From NCBI GenBank assembly GCA_023386495.1, contig JAEWJS010000022.1, positions 1 through 6,569 of the forward strand: a stretch of DNA of 6,569 nucleotides. Direction: 5' to 3'. Origin of the DNA: Bacillota bacterium (GTDB taxonomy: Bacteria > Bacillota > Bacilli > Paenibacillales > Paenibacillaceae). Within the stretch, counting starts at the first letter, position 1. Each line of letters opens with the position of its first letter. This document shows, one piece after another, positions 1 through 5,035 of the stretch. Both the position numbers and the translations under genes were made by a program. The notes under the pieces are model-generated. The model was not told the DNA's origin and searched no databases. It worked only from the letters and a program-made list of their open reading frames with translations.

Positions 1-126
1 ATGTGGACTCAAAACGCTATTGTAATCTGCATGCACATGAATGACGAACATCGGAAAGCCGTATGAGGGAAAACCTCACGTACGGTTTGATGAGGAGGGG
101 CAGAAAATTATCTGCCCTTCACTCTA
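1..126 (+). mobile_element. 3' end of a bacterial group II intron (5' part outside window)
   Basis: This stretch looks like the tail of a self-splicing retroelement: the end of the reverse-transcriptase region or domain IV, then ribozyme domains V and VI. Frame 1 opens with a short reading frame that includes MNDEHRKAV before a TGA. That peptide is a familiar artefact of translating group II intron domain V and its upstream flank. Domains V and VI fold as expected (separate entry). Base composition is about 46% GC over the first 120 bases, below the neighbouring genes, which fits acquired DNA. The intron points the same way as the downstream PhzF-family gene, so transcripts of that gene may run through it. 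The reverse transcriptase and the 5' splice site lie outside the window, so activity cannot be judged. The 3' boundary is uncertain: the final A at 126 is followed by GGG rather than the usual terminal pyrimidine. Confidence 0.85.
56..126 (+). ncRNA. Group II intron ribozyme domains V and VI
   Basis: Domain V spans 56-88. An 8-bp lower stem pairs 56-63 with 81-88, including one G-U pair. The 2-base bulge is C79 G80. A 5-bp upper stem pairs 64-68 with 74-78 around a GAAAA loop. The catalytic AGC triad is at 57-59. Domain VI follows: 98-103 (GGGCAG) pairs with 112-117, 95-97 pairs with 118-120, A121 is bulged, and 92-94 pairs with 122-124. A121 is the expected branch-point adenosine for lariat formation. 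These structures were folded by eye and not computed. The domain V loop has five bases where a GNRA tetraloop closed by one more pair is common. This may be natural variation or slight decay. Confidence 0.85.
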
Positions 127-155
127 GGGCAGGATGAACGGAAGGATGAAGACGA

Positions 156-995
156 ATGGGGATTCCGATCTACTTAGTCGATGCGTTCACGCAATCAGCC
201 TATCGCGGCAATCCGGCCGCCGTCTGCGTATTGGGGAGTCGAGCGGATGAGGAATGGATGCAGCAGGTCGCTGCCGAGATAAACTTGTCGGAGACGGCAT
301 TCGTATGGCCGAGCGGCGACAGATACCAACTCAGATGGTTCACCCCTAAGGCAGAGGTTGATCTATGCGGACACGCAACGCTGGCCGCCGCGCATGTCTT
401 GTGGGAGCGCGGTATGCTGCAGCATGAGCATGCCGCCGCGTTCGATACGCACAGCGGGTTATTGCAGGTGAAACGGGGCTTGGAGGGCTGGATGGTCATG
501 GACTTTCCTTCACTCCCGCCAACCGCTGGCAGCTCGCAAGCTTTGCAGCGTGCGCTTCGGCTCGATCGTTACGCGTATGCGGGTGGGAACGGGATGGATC
601 TGATCGTCGAGGTAGAATCCGAGGAGGTTCTACTGGCGCTGGACCCTGACTTCGAATTGCTTGCGAAGCTGCCGGCGAGAGGCGTGATCGTCACTTGCCG
701 CTCGGCGTCGCGGCCGTACGATTTCAAGTCTCGCGCTTTCTTTCCTGCGATCGGCGTGAACGAGGACCCGGTCACCGGATCCGCGCATTGCGCGCTGGCG
801 CCTTATTGGGCTGCCAAGCTGGGAATAACGGAGATGCTGGCATACCAGGCCTCCGAGCGGGGCGGCGAACTGCGCGTGCGCGTCGCGGACAACCGCGTAG
901 CGATTGAGGGGCAGGCCGTGACCGTGCTCCGCGGCGAGCTGTCCGAACGAGCGAGCGCCCATTCCAGCGAGACGAGAGGAGACACAACGCTATGA
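156..995 (+). CDS. PhzF-family isomerase/epimerase
   Basis: This 279-residue protein belongs to the PhzF fold family, of which PhzF of phenazine synthesis (trans-2,3-dihydro-3-hydroxyanthranilate isomerase) and E. coli YddE are members. It is probably a soluble cytoplasmic isomerase, but the substrate is unknown. The N-terminal half carries VDAFT (8-12), GNPAAV (18-23), NLSETAFV (43-50) with the catalytic-type Glu46, RWFTP (60-64) and VDLCGHAT (68-75) with His73. The C-terminal half carries NEDPVTGSAH with Asp204, Gly208, Ser209 and His211. These match the Glu/His/Asp set known for PhzF, so it looks catalytically intact. Length is normal for the family (about 260-300). The ATG at 156 follows GGAAGG with about 10 bases of spacing. 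No phenazine genes are nearby, so a phz role is not supported. A group II intron end lies just upstream, and the stop overlaps the next gene by ATGA, which suggests coupled translation. Confidence 0.93.
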   Translation: MGIPIYLVDAFTQSAYRGNPAAVCVLGSRADEEWMQQVAAEINLSETAFVWPSGDRYQLRWFTPKAEVDLCGHATLAAAHVLWERGMLQHEHAAAFDTHSGLLQVKRGLEGWMVMDFPSLPPTAGSSQALQRALRLDRYAYAGGNGMDLIVEVESEEVLLALDPDFELLAKLPARGVIVTCRSASRPYDFKSRAFFPAIGVNEDPVTGSAHCALAPYWAAKLGITEMLAYQASERGGELRVRVADNRVAIEGQAVTVLRGELSERASAHSSETRGDTTL

Positions 996-1246
996 TGAAT
1001 ATGAAGCTGCCACGAGATCAGAAGGAACGCATCATCGACAGCTTGAAGGCATTCTATTGGAAAGAACGGGGCGAGGAGATCGGCTCGGTGGCCGCGGAGC
1101 AGCTGCTGGACCACGTCATTGCCGATATCGGCCCGGTCATCTACAATCAAGCCGTCACGGCCGCGCGCAAGGTAGTCGCCGAGCGCATGGCATCGATCGA
1201 GGATGAGCTATATGCGCTGGAGGCCGCCGACCGAACGAGGGGCTAA
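992..1246 (+). CDS. DUF2164-family small protein
   Basis: This 84-residue cytoplasmic protein matches the small DUF2164 family, whose function is not established. The recognisable features are a KLPRDQKERIIDSLKAFY-like N-terminus, ERGEEIG, AAEQLLDHVIADIGPVIYNQ and a helical, acidic end with DELYALE. It looks mostly helical and has no signal peptide or membrane segment. The ATG at 992 overlaps the PhzF-gene stop as ATGA. GAGAGGAG at 974-981 lies 10 bases before it. A second in-frame ATG at 995 is possible but is spaced less well. The stop codon TAA (1244-1246) overlaps the stop of the convergent diguanylate cyclase gene. A strong terminator follows at 1272-1302. Family assignment is from sequence recall, not from a search. 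Confidence 0.85.
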   Translation: MMNMKLPRDQKERIIDSLKAFYWKERGEEIGSVAAEQLLDHVIADIGPVIYNQAVTAARKVVAERMASIEDELYALEAADRTRG

Positions 1247-2391
1247 GAGGAAGCCGGTGCGGCTTGGGAACGTGACGGCTTGTGGGCCGTCACTTTATTT
1301 TTGCCGGTCGTCTTGGACACGTACATCGCGGCGTCCGCAAGTTTGATCGCTTCCTCGACCGTAATGCCTTCCGCGGCGGCACACCAGCCGATGCTGAGCG
1401 TGACGGGCGTCTCGGTCTCGACCCGGCTGCGAATCGCTTCCGCGAGGTCGGCTGCCTTGACGCCGGGACGCGCGACTGCGGCCACGATCTCCTCGCCTCC
1501 ATAGCGGCCGGCCGTGCCGTTGCCCGCCACTTCGGTCGAGACGATCTCCGCAACGTGCTGAAGCACGAGGTCGGCCTTGTGATGCCCTTCCGTATCGTTC
1601 AGCTTCTTGAAGTTATCGATATCGCAGAAGAGGATCGACACGGTCAATCCGCGGCTGGCATAACGATTCGCCTTCTTCAGAAAATGCCTGCGAACGAACA
1701 ACCCCGTCAATCCGTCGCGAATCGAAGAGACGTAGACGGACTGCATGCGCTCGATAACACGTTCGAAGAGCAGGAGGAATAGAATGCCGTAGTAGGCGAT
1801 CGGCATAAGCGCCGTCAGCGCCTGCACATACGGATAACCGTTCTCGGGTACCGCATTGGCGGACAGGACGAGCTGATAGATCGTATACACGGCGAGCGCA
1901 GCCGCGAACTTGGTCTTCTGGCCGATGCGAGGCAGTACGAGCGAGAGCAGCAGCGCGGCTGCCACAAGCACGCCCAGGCTGATCGGCTGCAGCGTCACGC
2001 CGGCAGCGGGCAGCTGCTGCGGGCCGGCCGATTCGTAGGCGAACCATTGGAACGTCGCCGTACCTGCCGCAGCAAGCAGGAAGCCGCACAGGATCAATCT
2101 GTCGCGGCCTCGGGCGGCTGCATACATCTCCAGGACGGCATATTGGGTGAGGATAAAAGAAATCAGCCGGATCCCTTCCGATATCGCAAATAGGCGGTCC
2201 TCGGCGGGATGCCACATTAAAGGCACGAAGGCAAGCGCCGTGCCGGCTGCGAGCAAGCGATAGGCTGCATTGCGGCGGTTCAGCCTGCGCAGCATCGCCG
2301 TCATGAACAGGAGCAGAGTCAGGATGGTGAAGACCGACGCGGCAGAAGCTGTCCGACCTGCCGGTCCGGCCAGCCATTCGATAAGATGCAT
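1243..2391 (-). CDS. Membrane-bound diguanylate cyclase, 7-TM sensor plus GGDEF domain
   Basis: The product is predicted to make c-di-GMP from two GTP at the inner face of the membrane in response to an unknown signal. The first ~210 residues of this 382-residue protein contain about seven hydrophobic segments (roughly 17-35, 45-62, 71-90, 98-117, 135-156, 162-182 and 190-210). Basic loops after the odd-numbered segments fit an outside N-terminus and a cytoplasmic GGDEF domain. That domain has DGLTGL, CDIDNFKKLND (Asp257, Asp259, Asn265) and RYGGEEI with GGEE at 298-301. It ends with SIGW and ADAAMYVSK..GKNKV, so it looks catalytically intact. No RxxD inhibitory site precedes GGEEI (AGNG stands there). 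The canonical G of GHxxGD is A (HHKAD). The start at 2391 is preferred over the in-frame ATG at 2415 because GGAAGGG lies 8 bases before it and nothing similar precedes 2415. The sensor type is not recognised. Confidence 0.93.
   Translation of the reverse strand: MHLIEWLAGPAGRTASAASVFTILTLLLFMTAMLRRLNRRNAAYRLLAAGTALAFVPLMWHPAEDRLFAISEGIRLISFILTQYAVLEMYAAARGRDRLILCGFLLAAAGTATFQWFAYESAGPQQLPAAGVTLQPISLGVLVAAALLLSLVLPRIGQKTKFAAALAVYTIYQLVLSANAVPENGYPYVQALTALMPIAYYGILFLLLFERVIERMQSVYVSSIRDGLTGLFVRRHFLKKANRYASRGLTVSILFCDIDNFKKLNDTEGHHKADLVLQHVAEIVSTEVAGNGTAGRYGGEEIVAAVARPGVKAADLAEAIRSRVETETPVTLSIGWCAAAEGITVEEAIKLADAAMYVSKTTGKNKVTAHKPSRSQAAPASS
1272..1302 (+). terminator. Rho-independent terminator of the phzF-like/DUF2164 operon
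   Basis: GTGACGGC (1272-1279) pairs perfectly with GCCGTCAC (1286-1293) around a 6-base loop. TTTATTTTT (1294-1302) follows. The T run lies only on the plus-strand side, so the signal should stop rightward transcription coming from the DUF2164 gene 26 bases upstream. The whole hairpin is inside the last codons of the convergent diguanylate cyclase gene, in its nonconserved tail. Confidence 0.88.
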
Positions 2392-2399
2392 ATTGTTCG

Positions 2400-2406
2400 C
2401 CCTTCC
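2400..2406 (-). promoter_or_regulatory. Ribosome binding site deciding the diguanylate cyclase start
   Basis: On the minus strand GGAAGGG sits 8 bases before the ATG at 2391-2389. The upstream in-frame ATG at 2415-2413 follows TTTCTGTAAACT, which has no Shine-Dalgarno match. This favours a 382-residue product over 390 residues. Confidence 0.75.
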
Positions 2407-2417
2407 GTATCCCATAG

Positions 2418-2447
2418 TTTACAGAAACATATGTTCTATTATATCAT
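2418..2447 (+). promoter_or_regulatory. Sigma-A-like promoter of the glycosyltransferase-yhaO-yhaN run
   Basis: TTTACA (2418-2423, 5 of 6 to TTGACA) and TATCAT (2442-2447, 5 of 6 to TATAAT) are separated by 18 bases. Transcription would begin near 2454, about 37 bases before the ATG at 2491. The -10 overlaps the opposing -10 of the diguanylate cyclase promoter by two bases, so the two promoters probably exclude each other. Confidence 0.55.
2425..2436. promoter_or_regulatory. Candidate LexA/SOS-box-like operator in the divergent promoter
   Basis: AACATATGTT (2426-2435) is a perfect 10-base palindrome. The 12-mer AAACATATGTTC differs from the Gram-positive LexA pattern GAAC-N4-GTTC only at its first base. 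It lies in the spacer of the rightward promoter and over the predicted start site of the leftward promoter, so a bound repressor could block both. Some other dimeric regulator could equally use it, and an AT-rich spacer gives such dyads by chance fairly easily. Confidence 0.4.
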
Positions 2448-2467
2448 AACCTTGGCAGGTGCGTCAT
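2438..2467 (-). promoter_or_regulatory. Sigma-A-like promoter of the diguanylate cyclase gene
   Basis: Read on the minus strand, a perfect -10 TATAAT occupies 2443-2438. A -35 match ATGACG (4 of 6 to TTGACA) occupies 2467-2462, with an 18-base spacer. The predicted start of transcription is near 2431, about 40 bases before the chosen start codon. The -10 is strong and the -35 is weak, so activation or another -35 is possible. Confidence 0.65.
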
Positions 2468-2490
2468 GACTGCCGATAGGAGGAAAGCCG

Positions 2491-3669
2491 ATGGATATTT
2501 TACAAGCGCTGTTTTTCCCTCCCGAACAGCCGGGCGGCGTGTCCTCGATGGTGCCGTATATCCAAGAACGATTCACGAAGATGGGCTGGAGCATGGAACT
2601 GTTCTCGCTGCCTAAGCGCGTGAGGGGAAAAGGGCACGAGGAAGTGAAATTCGAGACTTTCGACGCGGAGGGCTTAGCAGGCAATCCGATCGTCGATAAA
2701 TACTTGCAGACTTACCGAGATTATATCTGGTGGACCCGGATGCGCATCAAGCGGCGCTATGACCTGATCCACGCGCACCATCCGATCGCGGCGCTGGTCA
2801 TGAAGCAGCTGTTCCCGGACACGCCGGTCATCATGACGATCCACTCCAGCTACGAACGCGAATTGATCCTGAACGGCAAGATCGCGGAAGGGAGCCCCGA
2901 GCATCGATTCCTGACTTCGCTCTACGGCGAACTGGAGGCGAAGATGGATCGCATGCTGACCGTGTCGGAATCGTTCCGCCATTATCTCGCGCCGTACGTC
3001 ACGGACAGCGCGCGGATCGGCGTGATCCCGAACGGTTTCGACGAGAAGCGGTTCCGGCCGGTCTCGCACGAGAACGAAGTGCCGCAGCTGATCACGGTAT
3101 GCCGCTTGGTGCCCGCGAAGGGCCTTGACGTGCTGCTGCGCGCCTGCGCGCTGCTGAAGCAGAAGGGGCATCCGTTCGTGCTGCATATTATCGGCGACGG
3201 ACCGAGTCGCACGGAGCTCGAGGCGCTGGCGTCGGAGCTGGACCTATACGACGATATTATTTTCTACGGCTATATGCTTCACCCGGAAGAATTCATGCCG
3301 TTCTTCGATATATTCGTGCTGCCTTCGCGGGCTGAAGCATTCGGCTCCGTATTCGCGGAGGCTGCGCTGTGCTGGCTTGCGCCTGTCGGCACGAATGTCG
3401 GCGGCATCGCGGAGCAGATTCAAGACGGCGTGAACGGCCTGCTCGTGCCGCCGGACGACCCGGCCGCGCTGAGCGCCGCGCTGGAGAAGCTGGTGACGGA
3501 CCCGTCCTTCCGTTACAATATGGCACGCGCCGCATGGGACAAAGCGAAGAAGGTCTACTCGCTGCAGCGCGTCATCGCGCAGTTGAAGGCGGAGTATGCG
3601 GCATTTCGCATACAAGCAGGAGAGACCTCGCAAGCGCATAAGGAAGCCGGCGCAGACGATGAGAGATAG
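2491..3669 (+). CDS. GT4-family glycosyltransferase
   Basis: This 392-residue protein is a GT-B fold, retaining glycosyltransferase of family GT4. Such enzymes move a sugar from a nucleotide-sugar donor to an acceptor, often at the cytoplasmic face of the membrane. The N-terminal acceptor domain shows the PGGV loop (14-17), IHAHH (93-97) and TIHSSYE. The C-terminal donor domain shows CRLVPAKG with Arg205 and Lys210, IIGDGP, and the EX7E motif EAFGSVFAE (Glu282, Glu290), followed by GGIAEQI and GVNGLLVPP. Length is typical for the family. A polar tail of about 20 residues follows the last conserved helix. AGGAGG at 2478-2483 lies 7 bases before the ATG. Donor and acceptor cannot be read from the sequence. 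It may act on a polysaccharide, glycolipid or small thiol precursor. The yhaO-like gene follows after 55 bases with no visible terminator. Confidence 0.93.
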   Translation: MDILQALFFPPEQPGGVSSMVPYIQERFTKMGWSMELFSLPKRVRGKGHEEVKFETFDAEGLAGNPIVDKYLQTYRDYIWWTRMRIKRRYDLIHAHHPIAALVMKQLFPDTPVIMTIHSSYERELILNGKIAEGSPEHRFLTSLYGELEAKMDRMLTVSESFRHYLAPYVTDSARIGVIPNGFDEKRFRPVSHENEVPQLITVCRLVPAKGLDVLLRACALLKQKGHPFVLHIIGDGPSRTELEALASELDLYDDIIFYGYMLHPEEFMPFFDIFVLPSRAEAFGSVFAEAALCWLAPVGTNVGGIAEQIQDGVNGLLVPPDDPAALSAALEKLVTDPSFRYNMARAAWDKAKKVYSLQRVIAQLKAEYAAFRIQAGETSQAHKEAGADDER

Positions 3670-3724
3670 CTTGCAAGACATGTGAGCAGTACCTAAGCAC
3701 AGACAGCAGGAACGGGGGGAGACG

Positions 3725-5035
3725 ATGGGGATTCCGTTTCGATTCATGCATGCAGCGGACCTGCATCTCGACAGCCCGTTCAAGGGCTTGGCTGATGCGC
3801 CGCCGCATGTAAAGGACGCCTTGAAGGCATCGACCTTCGCGGCGCTGAAGCGATTGATCGATACGGCGATCGAGGAAGCGGTCGATTGGGTCGTATTCGC
3901 TGGCGATCTATACGATGCGGCCGATCGATCCTTGCGGGCGCAATCCGCGCTGCATCAAGCATGGACAAGGCTGAGTGCCCATGGCATCGGCGTGTTCGTC
4001 ATACACGGCAACCATGATCCGCTGTCCGGCGAACGTGCCCGGATGGCGCTGCCGGGCGGCGTTCATGTGTTCGGATCCAGCGAAGCAGAGGGCAGGCCGG
4101 CTTACCGCAGAGACGGTGAGCTGGCCGCTTACGTCTATGGCATCTCTTACGGCACCCGCGTTGTGTCGGAGAATCTCGCCATTCGCTATCGTCCGGACGG
4201 ACAGGCTCCCTACCATATCGCGCTGTTGCACGGCAACGTGGACGGAGATTCGTCGCACGACCCTTATGCGCCCTGCGCGCTCTCCGAGTTGGCAGGCGCC
4301 GGCTTCGACTATTGGGCGTTAGGGCATATCCATGCGCGGCGCGTGCTGCACGAATTCCCGCATGTCGTCTACTCCGGCAACGTGCAAGGGCGGCATGTAC
4401 GGGAGAGCGGGGCAAAAGGCTGCTATATCGTCGATGTAACCGGCGACAAGGATGTCCGGCTAACCTTTCGCGCGGTGGATGCGGTTCGCTGGGAGAATGT
4501 CTCCGTATCGATCGACGGACTTGACCATATGGACGCACTGCTGATCCGCATGGAGGAGGCTTGCGAAGCCGCGGCCGAGCTTGCGGAAGGACGTCCTCTC
4601 ATGTTGGCTGTCGAATTGAACGGACATGGCAGGCTGCATCGGCAGGTATCCGCTTCGGCTGTAAGCGCTGACCTGCTGTTAGTGCTGCGTGAACGAATCG
4701 AAGCCGCCGGCCCGGCGAACGGGACGGGCGGTGCATGGGTATGGGTACATCGCCTGACGGTACATACGGCAGCTGACGTGGATGTTGCGTCGCTTGCGGA
4801 GGAAGACAGCTTCGCCGGCGAGCTGCTGCGTCTCTGCGTGCAATTGCAGGATGATCCGGAGGCGGAGGCCCAACTGGTTAACGAAGCGCTGTCGCCGCTC
4901 ATGGAGCATGCACGCCTAAGGAGGCTGCTGCGCGAACGCAGTCCAGAGCGTGCTGCGGAGCGCGATGCCGGCATGGTGGCATCCGCGGCGGCACGGCTTG
5001 CGCAGCTGCTGACGGACGAGGAGGGAGCTTCATGA
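3725..5035 (+). CDS. yhaO: YhaO/SbcD-like metallophosphoesterase DNA exonuclease
   Basis: This 436-residue protein is a calcineurin-like, two-metal phosphoesterase of the SbcD/Mre11 type. It most resembles B. subtilis YhaO, which is a little shorter. It probably acts as a nuclease with the ATPase encoded next. Metal-binding motifs occur in order: DLHLDS (Asp12, His14), GDLYD (Asp61), GNHDP (Asn96, His97), His169 in LLHGNVDGD, and GHIH (His201, His203). The set is complete, so activity is expected. Residues beyond about 260 form the less conserved capping and partner-binding region, rich in Ala, Glu and Leu. The start at 3725 fits family N-termini, in which a few residues precede F.HAADLHLD, and follows a GGGGGGAG run with close spacing. 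The stop overlaps the ATPase start by 4 bases (ATGA), as expected for subunits made together. The DNA substrate is inferred from homologues. Confidence 0.92.
   Translation: MGIPFRFMHAADLHLDSPFKGLADAPPHVKDALKASTFAALKRLIDTAIEEAVDWVVFAGDLYDAADRSLRAQSALHQAWTRLSAHGIGVFVIHGNHDPLSGERARMALPGGVHVFGSSEAEGRPAYRRDGELAAYVYGISYGTRVVSENLAIRYRPDGQAPYHIALLHGNVDGDSSHDPYAPCALSELAGAGFDYWALGHIHARRVLHEFPHVVYSGNVQGRHVRESGAKGCYIVDVTGDKDVRLTFRAVDAVRWENVSVSIDGLDHMDALLIRMEEACEAAAELAEGRPLMLAVELNGHGRLHRQVSASAVSADLLLVLRERIEAAGPANGTGGAWVWVHRLTVHTAADVDVASLAEEDSFAGELLRLCVQLQDDPEAEAQLVNEALSPLMEHARLRRLLRERSPERAAERDAGMVASAAARLAQLLTDEEGAS

Noticed and set aside
156..995. Part of a phenazine biosynthesis cluster
   Set aside because: Only a PhzF-fold protein is present. 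No phzA-E or phzG-like neighbours are seen, and most PhzF-family proteins occur outside phenazine clusters.
1282..1782. Plus-strand open frame of 166 codons opposite the diguanylate cyclase gene
   Set aside because: It is a shadow of the GGDEF coding frame: no family resemblance, and the terminator at 1272-1302 lies at its start.
2391..2415. Upstream in-frame start of the diguanylate cyclase at 2415
   Set aside because: No Shine-Dalgarno sequence precedes it, whereas the ATG at 2391 has GGAAGGG at 8-base spacing. The extra eight residues add no recognisable feature.
3671..3699. Possible separate promoter for yhaO (TTGCAA with TAAGCA 17 bases downstream)
   Set aside because: The -35 matches at 4 of 6 and the -10 at only 2 of 6, so it is no better than chance. 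No LexA-like dyad or terminator hairpin is visible in 3670-3724.
156..3736. The PhzF-like and YhaO-like genes both begin with ATGGGGATTCCG and encode MGIP
   Set aside because: The shared string is only 12 bases. The flanking protein sequences belong to unrelated families with no further similarity, so coincidence is the simplest explanation.
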